From assembly GCF_014650075.1 (NCBI RefSeq), contig NZ_BMUG01000017.1:62001-126000 (forward strand): a stretch of 64,000 nucleotides of DNA, written 5' to 3'. Positions 41,195 through 49,275 of the stretch are shown here, in pieces. The translations under genes were made by a program, and so were the position numbers. Source of the DNA: Streptomyces microflavus (GTDB lineage Bacteria > Actinomycetota > Actinomycetes > Streptomycetales > Streptomycetaceae). Position 1 is the first letter of the stretch. Each line of letters opens with the position of its first letter. The notes beneath the pieces were generated by a model. It did not search any database. It saw only the letters and a program-made list of their open reading frames with translations, and had not been told where the DNA came from.

Positions 41195-41952
41195 CCGGAC
41201 CGCGCCTCACCGGGCGCCTCCACCACATCGGTGACCAGCACCGCCACCGGCAGCCGGTCCGCCGTGGCCGCCGACACCGCCGTACGCACCGACCGGGCCA
41301 CATCCAGGGCCCGGTGGTCCGCGGCCGTCGCCACCTCGATCCGGATGTGGTCCTCGGCGGTGTGCACCGCACTGCCCAGCACCCGGGTCAGCGAGACGAC
41401 ACCCGGCACCGCGGCGGCGGCCACCGCCGCCGGCCCCTCCGCCTTCGCCACCGGGACCGAGGGGGAGCCGGAGGGCGGGGCCGTCACCTGATCGGGTGCA
41501 CCGTCGTCGAGCAATGCCGTCACCCGCAGGTCCACCTCCGCGACCTCCAGGCCCAGCCGGGCGGCGGCCGCCGTGACGAGCGCCGCGCGCAGGGCGGCCG
41601 CCGCGTCGGGCAGCGGGCGGTCCCCGGCCGCCCGGAACTCCGCCTCGATCCGCAGCGGCCCGGGCGGCAGGGCGCTCGGCGGCGCCGGTGGCACGGCCGG
41701 GTCCGCCCCGGCCGCGCCGGCCGGTTCCGCCCGGGCAGCCGTATCGACGGCCGCCGTGGCCGGCCCGATCCTCAGCGTCCCCAGCACCGCGCCCGGCACG
41801 CTCGCCCCGCGCAGCACCGAGGCCGCCGCCGTCTCCGCGATCCAGGCGCCCTCCACGGCACCACCCAGCGGGAGCAGCCGGCCGAGGCCCAGCCGTTGCC
41901 GTACCGCAGCTGTCCATCCGTCGGCCCTCTGCGGGCTCTGCTCCGTCGTCAT
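41191..41952 (-). CDS. Hypothetical protein beside Asp23 operon
   Basis: 253 residues from ATG 41952, Ala/Pro-rich, no membrane helix. Both a central block (GPLRIEAEFRAAGDRPLPDAAAALRAALVTAAAARLGLEVAEVDLRV, split by low complexity) and the C terminus (HIRIEV, ALDVARSVRTAVSA, LPVAVLVTDVV) resemble the beta-alpha-beta pattern of Asp23 domains. It is divergent from the Asp23 operon (94-base gap), a stable arrangement in Streptomyces where homologues carry the uninformative label P10-family protein. Its stop comes from the MITE-like element, so its natural C terminus may have been altered. Confidence 0.7.
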   Translation of the reverse strand: MTTEQSPQRADGWTAAVRQRLGLGRLLPLGGAVEGAWIAETAAASVLRGASVPGAVLGTLRIGPATAAVDTAARAEPAGAAGADPAVPPAPPSALPPGPLRIEAEFRAAGDRPLPDAAAALRAALVTAAAARLGLEVAEVDLRVTALLDDGAPDQVTAPPSGSPSVPVAKAEGPAAVAAAAVPGVVSLTRVLGSAVHTAEDHIRIEVATAADHRALDVARSVRTAVSAATADRLPVAVLVTDVVEAPGEARSG

Positions 41953-42046
41953 CGCCCCAGCCTGCCGTATCCACGGCGCGGGACCGGGCAAGCGCACTTA
42001 ACGTGGGCAGGGAAGTCCCCACCCCGCCCCGAAGGGAAGAGCGGCG

Positions 42047-42517
42047 ATGACTGAGACCCCCCAGCGCAACAGCCCCGACAGCGGTTCCGGCAAGCCCCTG
42101 AGCAAGCGCGGCGGCGGCGACCCCGGCACCCGCGGCCGCACCACCATCGCCGATGGCGTGGTCGAGAAGATCGCCGGAATGGCCGCACGCGATGTGGTCG
42201 GCGTCCACGCGATGGGCAGCGGCCTGTCCCGGACCTTCGGCGCGGTCCGCGACCGCGTCCCCGGTGGCACCAAGTCCGTCACCCGCGGTGTGAAGGCCGA
42301 GGTCGGCGAGTCCCAGGCCGCCCTCGACCTGGAGATCGTCGTCGACTACGGCGTGGCGATCTCCGACGTCGCCCGAGATGTGCGCGAGAACGTCGTCGCC
42401 GCGGTCGAGCGCATGACCGGCCTCGAAGTCGTCGAGGTCAACATCGCGGTCAGCGACGTCAAGCTGCCCGACGAGGACGACGACGAGGACGACGACGGTC
42501 AGCAGCGTGTCCAGTAG
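42047..42517 (+). CDS. Asp23/Gls24 family envelope stress protein
   Basis: 156 residues. Asp23 domain about 30-140: TTIADGVVEKIAGMAARDVVGVHAM, AALDLEIVVDYGVAISDVARDVRENV, AAVERMTGLEVVEVNIAVSDV. Acidic tail DEDDDEDDDG. Asp23 proteins are cytoplasmic, bound to the membrane through AmaP, and respond to alkaline or cell-wall stress. First gene of a five-gene operon; AAGGGAAGAG before ATG 42047. Confidence 0.93.
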   Translation: MTETPQRNSPDSGSGKPLSKRGGGDPGTRGRTTIADGVVEKIAGMAARDVVGVHAMGSGLSRTFGAVRDRVPGGTKSVTRGVKAEVGESQAALDLEIVVDYGVAISDVARDVRENVVAAVERMTGLEVVEVNIAVSDVKLPDEDDDEDDDGQQRVQ

Positions 42518-42556
42518 GTTCCGCGTTCCCCGCCGCAAGGCAGTTGAGGAGAGACG

Positions 42557-42748
42557 ATGAGCATGGCTGTGGCCGGTCTGCTGGCCGGCATGGCACTCGG
42601 GTTCGCCGGGTATTTCGGCGGGTTCGGAGCCTTCGTACTGGTGGCCGCGCTGGGCGCGATCGGCTTCATCGCCGGCCGCTTCCTGGACGGCGACCTGGAA
42701 CCCGGCGACTTCTTCCGGAGTCGCGAGCGCGGCGACCGGCGACGGTGA
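42557..42748 (+). CDS. Small DUF2273-like membrane protein
   Basis: 63 residues: two closely spaced hydrophobic segments (about 4-22 and 25-43) then a charged tail EPGDFFRSRERGDRRR. Same size and topology as DUF2273 proteins that accompany Asp23/AmaP in Firmicutes. GAGGAGAGACG precedes ATG 42557. Its stop overlaps the next gene (GTGA). Confidence 0.8.
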   Translation: MSMAVAGLLAGMALGFAGYFGGFGAFVLVAALGAIGFIAGRFLDGDLEPGDFFRSRERGDRRR

Positions 42749-43092
42749 CCGCGGTGGCCGGGCGGGTCGCCGCCGGCGAACGCGGCGAGACCCGGATCGC
42801 CGACCGGGTCGTCGCCAAGATCGCCGCGCAGGCGGCGAAGGAAGCCGTCGTCGATCCGCCCGAGAACGGCGCCTCCCCGCGCGCCACGGTCACCGTGCAC
42901 CGTGACGCCGCCCGCGTACGGGTCAGCCTGGAGCTCGGCTACCCCTGCGACATCGGCCGCCAGTGCGGAGCCGTACGCAACCGGGTCGCCCAGCGGGTGA
43001 AATCCCTGGCGGGCATGGAGGTCCCCGAAGTGGCCGTCCAGGTCGAACGGCTGCACCCGGCCACCAGCGGAACCCAGGGGAGGATCCGATGA
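42745..43092 (+). CDS. Second Asp23/Gls24-like protein
   Basis: 115 residues from GTG 42745 (GTGA overlap). ETRIADRVVAKIAAQAAKEAV, ATVTVHRDAARVRVSLELGYP and the C-terminal VAQRVKSLAGMEVPEVAVQV keep the Asp23 pattern although the glycine-rich first motif is reduced. Forms a pair with the first Asp23 protein, possibly a hetero-oligomer. Confidence 0.8.
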   Translation: MTAVAGRVAAGERGETRIADRVVAKIAAQAAKEAVVDPPENGASPRATVTVHRDAARVRVSLELGYPCDIGRQCGAVRNRVAQRVKSLAGMEVPEVAVQVERLHPATSGTQGRIR

Positions 43093-43769
43093 CCGAACCC
43101 GGCGACCCCACCGGCTCCACCCGGCGGATGCCCACGGTGGACCCGGCCGGCGGCGACCCGCACACCCCCGGCCCCGCCACGCCCTCCGCCCACGATCCGG
43201 TCCCCACCCTGGAGCAGGGCGGCGGCCGGGCGGGCCGCTTCTGGTCCGCGCGCCGGGTACCGGCCGCGCTGCTGGCCCTGGTGCTCCTGGGCGCCGCCGG
43301 GCTGCTGCTCTACGACATCGCCGCCGTACGGGCCGGGCACCCGGCCATGCAGTGGCGGCGCTCCCTCGCCGACGGCCTCGCCGAACGCCACCTCGACGAC
43401 GTCGCGGTGCTCGTCGGGGCGGGGATCGCGGCGGCCGTCGGCCTCTGGCTGCTCCTGCTCGCCCTCACCCCGGGGCTCCGGGACCTGCTGCCGATGCGCC
43501 GCGACCGGGCAGGCGTGCGCGCCGGACTCGACCGCACCGCCGCCGCGCTGGTCCTGCGGGACCGGGCCGTGGAGGTGCCAGGGGTGCAGTCCGTCCGGGT
43601 CCGGATGGGCCGGAAGAAGGCGAAGGTGCGGGCCCTCTCGCACTTCCGGGAGCTCGACGACGTACGGAACGATGTGGACGCCGTACTGACCACGGCCGTC
43701 CGGGAACTGGGCCTGGCGAAGCCGCCCGGTCTCTCCGTCCAGGTGCACCGTCCGGCGAAGAAGGGATGA
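43089..43769 (+). CDS. Membrane protein, DUF6286-type, of the Asp23 operon
   Basis: 226 residues. Long Pro/Thr-rich N terminus (1-50), two membrane helices (about 57-78 and 108-130), then a cytosolic domain with an Asp23-like beta-alpha pattern: LDRTAAALVLRDRAVEVPGVQSVRVRMGRKKAKVRALS. ATG 43089 overlaps the preceding stop (ATGA). Probably a membrane anchor like AmaP; the DUF number is from memory. Confidence 0.75.
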   Translation: MTEPGDPTGSTRRMPTVDPAGGDPHTPGPATPSAHDPVPTLEQGGGRAGRFWSARRVPAALLALVLLGAAGLLLYDIAAVRAGHPAMQWRRSLADGLAERHLDDVAVLVGAGIAAAVGLWLLLLALTPGLRDLLPMRRDRAGVRAGLDRTAAALVLRDRAVEVPGVQSVRVRMGRKKAKVRALSHFRELDDVRNDVDAVLTTAVRELGLAKPPGLSVQVHRPAKKG

Positions 43770-44353
43770 GCGGCATGCGCTCCACCGTCAACCGGGTCCT
43801 GCTGGCCCTGGCCGGGCTCCTGCTGGCCGTCGTCGGCGGAGCGGTGCTCGCCGTCGGCCTCGGCGCCTCCCTGCCGTCCTGGTGGCCCTGGGACGGCAAG
43901 AACGATGTGCTGCTCAGCACGGCCGACCGGGGGCGCTGGCGCGACGAGGGCTGGTGGTGGCCGGTCGTGATCGCCGTCCTCGCGGTGCTGGTCGTCCTCG
44001 CCCTGTGGTGGTTCCTCGCCCAGCTCCGGCGCGGCCGCCTCGCCGAGCTGCTGGTGGACAGCGGCGACGGCGAGGGCGCGCGGGTGCGCGGCCGGGCGCT
44101 GGAGGGTGTCATCGCCGAGGAGGCGGGCGAGGTGGACGGAGTGGCGCGCGCCCAGGCGGCCCTGACCGGCCGCCGGACCGCGCCGCAGGCCCGGATCCGG
44201 CTGCTGATGGAGCCGCACGCCGCCCCCGAACAGGCGCTGAACGCGGTGGCCGACGGGGCGCTGGCCCACGCCCGAGAGTCGGCGGGTCTGGACGAGCTTC
44301 CGGCAGAGGTACGGCTGCGGGCCGTCAAGCACCGCGCGGAGCGGGTGTCCTGA
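43766..44353 (+). CDS. amaP: AmaP-like alkaline-shock membrane anchor protein
   Basis: 195 residues. Two membrane helices (about 9-33 and 65-86) and a C-terminal cytosolic domain whose VRGRALEGVIAEEAGEVDGVARAQAAL and APQARIRLLMEP repeat the Asp23 beta-alpha layout, the AmaP architecture (anchor that recruits Asp23 to the membrane). ATG 43766 overlaps the preceding stop (ATGA). Last gene of the operon. Symbol by family similarity. Confidence 0.8.
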   Translation: MSGMRSTVNRVLLALAGLLLAVVGGAVLAVGLGASLPSWWPWDGKNDVLLSTADRGRWRDEGWWWPVVIAVLAVLVVLALWWFLAQLRRGRLAELLVDSGDGEGARVRGRALEGVIAEEAGEVDGVARAQAALTGRRTAPQARIRLLMEPHAAPEQALNAVADGALAHARESAGLDELPAEVRLRAVKHRAERVS

Positions 44354-44383
44354 CGGCCCGTGGGCGTACGGGAGCGGAGGCGG

Positions 44384-45139
44384 CTAGAACCCGCGTCGCG
44401 ACCCGCCGTCGACCGGCACCATGATCCCCGTCAGATACGAGGCGGCGGGGGAGAGCAGGAAGGCCGCGGTCTTCCCGAACTCCTCCGGCGTCCCGTAGCG
44501 CCGCAGCGGGATCCGCGCCTCGTTCGCCGTACGGGCCGCCTCGGCGTCGCCCGAGAGCGCGTCCAGCTCGCGGACCCGGTCGGTGTCGATCCGGGCGGGC
44601 AGCACCCCGACGACCCGGATGCCGCGCGGCCCCAGCTCGTCGGCGAGCGACTTGGCGAAACCGGCGAGACCGGGGCGCAGCCCGTTGGAGATGGTCAGTC
44701 CGGCGATCGGCTCGTGCACCGAACCGGAGAGGACGAAGCCGATGACGCCGCCCTCGCCCAGCGCCGCCGCGGCCGTCCGGGCGAGCCGGACCGCCCCGAG
44801 GAACACCGACTCGAAGGCCGTCTGCCACTGGTCGTCGGTGTTGTCGGCGACGAAGCCGGGGGCGGGCCCGCCGACGCTGATGAGAATGCCGTCGAGCCGC
44901 CCGAAACGCTCCCGTGCCGTGTCCACCAGCCGCTGCGCGGCGCTCGGGTCGGCGTTGTCGGCGGCGAGACCGACGGCGTCCGGCCCCAGCTCGGCGGCGG
45001 CCTCCTCGGCGCTCTTCGCGTCCCGGCCGGTGACGATCACCTTCGCGCCGTCGGCGGCCAGCGCCCGCGCCGTGGCGTTGCCGAGGCCCCGGGTCGCTCC
45101 CGTGACGATGTACACGCGGTCCTTCAGTCCAAGATCCAT
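44384..45139 (-). CDS. SDR-family protein with altered catalytic motif
   Basis: 251 residues. Rossmann fold with cofactor motif VTGATRGLGNATA (TGxxxGxG) and NxAG-like ISVGGPAP. Where classical SDRs have Ser-x13-Tyr-x3-Lys, this protein reads GSVHEPIAGLTISNGLRPGL, i.e. Ser/Asn and Arg replace Tyr and Lys. A subgroup of 3-oxoacyl-ACP-reductase-like SDRs shows the same SNxLRxx change, so it may be a non-canonical oxidoreductase or a binding protein. Only 4 bases from the upstream GH15 stop, hence one transcript. Confidence 0.85.
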   Translation of the reverse strand: MDLGLKDRVYIVTGATRGLGNATARALAADGAKVIVTGRDAKSAEEAAAELGPDAVGLAADNADPSAAQRLVDTARERFGRLDGILISVGGPAPGFVADNTDDQWQTAFESVFLGAVRLARTAAAALGEGGVIGFVLSGSVHEPIAGLTISNGLRPGLAGFAKSLADELGPRGIRVVGVLPARIDTDRVRELDALSGDAEAARTANEARIPLRRYGTPEEFGKTAAFLLSPAASYLTGIMVPVDGGSRRGF

Positions 45140-45143
45140 GGCC

Positions 45144-46937
45144 CTATCCTGCCGGGTCCTCCCCGGTGAGGTCGACCGCGGAGTTGACCAGTCCGATATG
45201 GCTGAACGCCTGGGGGAAGTTGCCCAGCTGCCGGCCGGCCGTCACGTCGTACTCCTCGGCCAGCAGCCCCACGTCGTTGCCGAGCGACAGCAGGTGCTCG
45301 AACAGCTCCCGTGCCTCGCCGGGCCTGCCGATCCGCTGCAACGCGTCCACCAGCCAGAACGAGCAGGCGAGGAACGCCCCCTCGTCGCCGGGCAGTCCGT
45401 CGACGGAGGCGCCCTCGGTGCTGTACCGGCGGACCAGCCCGTCGCTGCCCAGCTCGGCGCGGACCGCGTCGACCGTGCCGACGACCCGGGGGTCGTCCGG
45501 CGGCAGGAACCCGGTCCGCACGATGAGCAGCGTCGCGGCGTCCAGCTCCCGAGACCCGTAGGACTGGGTGAAGGTGTTCCGGACGGGGTCGTACCCCTTC
45601 TCGCACACCTCGGCGTGCACGGCGTCCCGCATCGCCCGCCAGCGGTCCGCGTCACCGGGCAGTTCGGGGTTCTCCTCCAGCGAGCACACCGCCCGGTCGG
45701 CGGCGACCCAGGCCATCACCTTGGAGTGCACGAAGTGCCGGCGGGCGCCGCGGATCTCCCACAGCCCCTCGTCCGGCTCGCGCCAGCTCGACTCCAGGAA
45801 GCCGAGCAGGCTGAGCTGGAGGTTCCAGGCGTGCGGCTTGTCGTCCAGACCGGCGACGCGGGCGAGCCGGAGCGCGTCGATGACCTCGCCGTACACATCG
45901 AGCTGGCGCTGGCGGACCGCCGCGTTGCCGGTGCGCACCGGGCGGGAGTTCTCGTACCCGGCGAGCCAGGGAAGCTCCATCTCGGGGAGCCGGCGCTCGC
46001 CCGCCAGCCCGTACATGATCTGGAGGTCCGCCGGATCCCCGGCCACGGCCCGCAGCAGCCAGTCGCGCCAGGCCGCCGCCTCCTCCAGATAGCCGGCCGA
46101 GACCATCGCCCCGAGGGTCAGGGTGGCGTCCCGCAGCCAGCAGAAGCGGTAGTCCCAGTTCCGTACGCCGCCGATCTCCTCCGGCAGCGAGGTGGTCGGG
46201 GCCGCCACGATGCCGCCCGTCGGGGCGTACGTCAGCGCCTTCAGCGTGATCAGCGAGCGCATCACGGCCTCGCGGTACGGGCCCTGGTAGGTGCACCGGT
46301 CGGTCCACTTCGCCCAGTCCTGCAGCGTGTGCTTCAGCGCCTTGTGCGGGTCGATCAGCTGCGGCCGCTGCGAGTGCGAGGGGTGCCAGGTGAGGACGAA
46401 GGCCACGCTCTCGCCCTCGGTGACGGTGAACGAGGAGCAGGTGCTGAACTGCTGGCCCCACGTCTTGACCGGCGGTTCGCTGCGCAGCCAGACGGAGTCG
46501 GGACCGGCGACCGCGACCCGGTGGCCGTGCGAGCGGCGTACCCAGGGCACCACCGATCCGAAGTCGAAGCGCAGCCGCAGGACGGAGCTCATGTCGACGG
46601 TGCCGCTGACGCCTTCGACGATCCGCATCACATCGGGCGACTTGTCGCGCTGCGGCATGAAGTCGGTGACCTTGACCGTGCCGGTCCGGGTCTCCCAGTA
46701 CGTCTCCAGGACCAGCGAATCACCCGCGTAGCCCCGCCGGGTGCAGGTGTCCGTGGGCCCGGCGCCCTGCGGGGCGATGCGCCAGTGGCCGTTCTCCTCG
46801 GTGCCGAGCAGCGCCGCGAAACAGGCGCCGGAGTCGAAGCGGGGCAGGCAGAGCCAGTCGATCGAACCGTTCCTGCCGACGAGCGCGGCGGTCTGGAGAT
46901 CGCCGATCAGGGCGTAGTCCTCGATGCGTGGGGTCAC
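45144..46937 (-). CDS. Glycoside hydrolase family 15 (glucoamylase/trehalase-like)
   Basis: 597 residues, cytoplasmic. N-terminal beta-sandwich (about 1-220; IEDYALIGDLQTAALVGRNGSIDWLCLPRFDSG) and an (alpha/alpha)6 catalytic barrel (about 235-590). Catalytic-acid region RNWDYRFCWLRDA, and the general-base Glu expected in the last third (DEGAFLACSFWLVDAL, LLAEEYD). The architecture matches mycobacterial GH15 trehalases, so trehalose hydrolysis is the best guess, maltose/dextrin the alternative. GTG 46937. Confidence 0.9.
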   Translation of the reverse strand: MTPRIEDYALIGDLQTAALVGRNGSIDWLCLPRFDSGACFAALLGTEENGHWRIAPQGAGPTDTCTRRGYAGDSLVLETYWETRTGTVKVTDFMPQRDKSPDVMRIVEGVSGTVDMSSVLRLRFDFGSVVPWVRRSHGHRVAVAGPDSVWLRSEPPVKTWGQQFSTCSSFTVTEGESVAFVLTWHPSHSQRPQLIDPHKALKHTLQDWAKWTDRCTYQGPYREAVMRSLITLKALTYAPTGGIVAAPTTSLPEEIGGVRNWDYRFCWLRDATLTLGAMVSAGYLEEAAAWRDWLLRAVAGDPADLQIMYGLAGERRLPEMELPWLAGYENSRPVRTGNAAVRQRQLDVYGEVIDALRLARVAGLDDKPHAWNLQLSLLGFLESSWREPDEGLWEIRGARRHFVHSKVMAWVAADRAVCSLEENPELPGDADRWRAMRDAVHAEVCEKGYDPVRNTFTQSYGSRELDAATLLIVRTGFLPPDDPRVVGTVDAVRAELGSDGLVRRYSTEGASVDGLPGDEGAFLACSFWLVDALQRIGRPGEARELFEHLLSLGNDVGLLAEEYDVTAGRQLGNFPQAFSHIGLVNSAVDLTGEDPAG

Positions 46938-47019
46938 GCTCTGGCGTCTTCCCGAACCGGACCCTCGTCAACCAGCCGTTCTGTGTGCCGGAGCTCTCAG
47001 GGGCTGCCCGGGGTGGAGT

Positions 47020-47823
47020 TCAGGCGCTCGCGGGTTCCGGCTGCCCGGCGGTGTCGGCCGGCTCGCCCTTCGCGGCGGCCTCCTCACGGTCGCGCTTCTC
47101 CCGCCGTACGAGGATGATCCAGCCGACCGGAACGGCGGCGACGAACAGCCACCACTGGACGGCGTACGCCATGTGCGCGCCGATCGAGCTGTCGTCGGGG
47201 GAGGCGATCTGCTCGGGCAGTCCGCCCGAGGGCTCCGGGGCGGTCTGCTCGATGTACCCGCCGAGGACCTCCCGGGACAGCAGATGGGACTGCTGCTCGC
47301 TGTTGATCAGCATCACCTGGCGGTCCGGCAGCCCCGCCAGGTCCTTGATGCCGCTGCTGCCGGTCGTCTCGTCCGCCTTGAGCCGCCCGGTGACGGTCAC
47401 TTCGCCCCGGGGGGCGGGCGGCACGTCCGGGTACGCCGTCTGGTTCGGCGCGGCGGGGACCCAGCCCCGGTTGACCAGGACGGTGGAGCCGTCCTTCAGG
47501 TCCAGCGGGGTCAGCACATGGACGCCGATCCGGTCGTCGTCCGAGGTACGGCGGCGGACCACCACCTCGTGCTCGGTGTCGAACGTGCCCGTCGCGGTCA
47601 CCGCCCGCCAGTAGTCGGCGCGCGGGACGGTGTGCCCGGGGGAGGTGAGGTCGGTGACCGGGAGCGGCTCCGCCTTGAGGTTCCGCGAGATCAGCTCGTT
47701 CTGCGCTACCCGGTGCTGATGCCGGTGCAACTGCCAGAAACCCAGCTCGACCATGGTCGGCATCAGTACGAGAGCGAGGAGGGTGAGGATCACCCACTGC
47801 CGGGTCAACAGGAAGCGGTACAC
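47020..47823 (-). CDS. SURF1-family cytochrome oxidase biogenesis protein
   Basis: 267 residues with membrane helices at both ends (about 8-30 and 223-245) and a loop domain outside, the SURF1 topology. Conserved features: LGFWQLHRHQHR after helix 1, VLVNRGWVPA in the middle, HMAYAVQWWLFVAAVPVGW in helix 2. SURF1 assists heme a3 insertion into cytochrome c oxidase. GTG 47823; charged C-terminal tail. Confidence 0.92.
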   Translation of the reverse strand: MYRFLLTRQWVILTLLALVLMPTMVELGFWQLHRHQHRVAQNELISRNLKAEPLPVTDLTSPGHTVPRADYWRAVTATGTFDTEHEVVVRRRTSDDDRIGVHVLTPLDLKDGSTVLVNRGWVPAAPNQTAYPDVPPAPRGEVTVTGRLKADETTGSSGIKDLAGLPDRQVMLINSEQQSHLLSREVLGGYIEQTAPEPSGGLPEQIASPDDSSIGAHMAYAVQWWLFVAAVPVGWIILVRREKRDREEAAAKGEPADTAGQPEPASA

Positions 47824-47901
47824 CCCATGACCGTACAACCGGGGACATGGGGTGCAGCACTCAGGGGTGCTCCCGGGGTGGCCCGGCAGCGGAACGATCC
47901 G

Positions 47902-48135
47902 TCACACTTTGTCCACGATGCCCGCCTTCCCTTCGGCGCGGGCGCAGTGGGCGCCGCAGTACCAGTGCCCCTCCACCTCGACGCCCTGCCCGATCACCTG
48001 GACCCGGCAGTGCTCGCAGATCGGCGCCATGCGGTGGATGGCGCAGGAGAAGCAGTCGAAGACGTGCACCGCGCCCTGCGCGTGCACCTCGAACGACATG
48101 CCGTAGTCGTTTCCGCAGACCTCACAACGTGCCAT
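47902..48135 (-). CDS. Small zinc-binding (treble-clef/LIM-like) protein
   Basis: 77 residues. Cys/His pairs CEVCGN, FDCFSCAIHRMAPICEHCRV and WYCGAHCARAEG make two to three CxxC-type knuckles, as in small zinc-ribbon or LIM-like proteins. Conserved in Streptomyces, function unknown; protein or nucleic-acid binding is possible. ATG 48135. Confidence 0.75.
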   Translation of the reverse strand: MARCEVCGNDYGMSFEVHAQGAVHVFDCFSCAIHRMAPICEHCRVQVIGQGVEVEGHWYCGAHCARAEGKAGIVDKV

Positions 48136-48198
48136 GCGCCACAGGGTGGGACGCACGGCGGCGACGGGCGAGCGGACGCCGGGCGAGTCGCGCCCGGT

Positions 48199-49206
48199 TC
48201 ACTCCGATGAGGGCGGGGACGCCTGGTGCGGCAGCACGGCCCCCTCGGCGGGCGCCACATCGCGCAGCAGATGGGTGAAGGCGCTCTCCTCCAGGATCGG
48301 CGTCCCGAACGACTTCGCCTTCTGCGTCTTGGACGTCGCCGCGTCCGGGTCGTTGGTCACCAGCAGACTGGTCAGCCGCGACACGCTGGTCGCCACATGC
48401 AGCCCCGCCTCCACCGCCCGGTCCTCCAGCAGCTCCCGGTCGATCGAGGTGTCCCCGGAGAACGCCACCCGCATCCCCTGCTTCAGCGGCCGCTCCTTCT
48501 CGTACCGCCCCGGGTTGGGATACGGGCAGGCCGGCCGCTTGCGCGAGGGCCGCCAGCTGTTCTGCTGCCGCGCGGGCTGATACCCGACGCGCGGGGTGAC
48601 GGGGGAGTCGGACCACTCGGTCAGCGGCCGGCACTCCAGCAACGGCAGCCGCACCCCGCCCCGGGCCGCCGCGTGCAGACTCGGCCGGAACGCCTCGGCC
48701 AGCACCCGGGCGTCGTCCAGGGCGTGGTGGGCGTTCTGCTGTACGACGCCGAAGTGGGCGGCGAGCGAGGCCAGCTTGTGGTTGGGCAGCGGCAGCCGCA
48801 GCTCCTTGGCGAGCGCGATCGTGCAGAGCCGCTGCTCGACCGGGGCGATCACCGAGGCGCGGGCGTACTCCCGGGCGATCATCGACCAGTCGAACGCGGC
48901 GTTGTGCGCGACGAGCACCCGGTCCGCGAGCCGCGCCGACAGCTCGGCGGCGACCTCGGGGAAGAGCGGGGCGCCTTCCAGCACATCGCTGGTCAGCCCG
49001 TGGATCCAGACGGGGCCGGGGTCCCGCTCCGGGTTCACCAGGGTGTACCAGTGGTCCTCGACATTGCCCAGGGCGTCGAGCCGGTAGACGGCGGCGGAGA
49101 TTATCCGGTCGTCGCGGGCGAGGCCGGTGGTCTCCACGTCGACGACCGCGTACCCCTGGGGGTAGGCGGTCGGCCATGGTGCGGCTGTCTGGCGGTCGTC
49201 GAGCAT
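48199..49206 (-). CDS. DEDDh 3'-5' exonuclease with C-terminal BRCT domain
   Basis: 335 residues from ATG 49206 (GTG 49212 is an in-frame alternative). Exonuclease motifs: Exo I VVDVETTG (D and E ligands), Exo II VAHNAAFDWSM, Exo III with HHALDDARVLAEAF (H-x4-D, DEDDh type), as in DnaQ. Residues about 240-320 form a BRCT module (GMRVAFSGDTSIDRELLEDRAVEAGL, LLVTNDPDAATSKTQKAKSFG). Probably DNA repair or proofreading. TATTCT at 49215-49220 suggests its own, nearly leaderless promoter. Directly downstream of the NACHT gene on the same strand. Confidence 0.9.
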   Translation of the reverse strand: MLDDRQTAAPWPTAYPQGYAVVDVETTGLARDDRIISAAVYRLDALGNVEDHWYTLVNPERDPGPVWIHGLTSDVLEGAPLFPEVAAELSARLADRVLVAHNAAFDWSMIAREYARASVIAPVEQRLCTIALAKELRLPLPNHKLASLAAHFGVVQQNAHHALDDARVLAEAFRPSLHAAARGGVRLPLLECRPLTEWSDSPVTPRVGYQPARQQNSWRPSRKRPACPYPNPGRYEKERPLKQGMRVAFSGDTSIDRELLEDRAVEAGLHVATSVSRLTSLLVTNDPDAATSKTQKAKSFGTPILEESAFTHLLRDVAPAEGAVLPHQASPPSSE

Positions 49207-49275
49207 GGTCACAGAGAATACGGGCCGCGACTGACAGTCCCCTATTCGGCCGGGTGCGGGCTCAGCGGATCGGGC

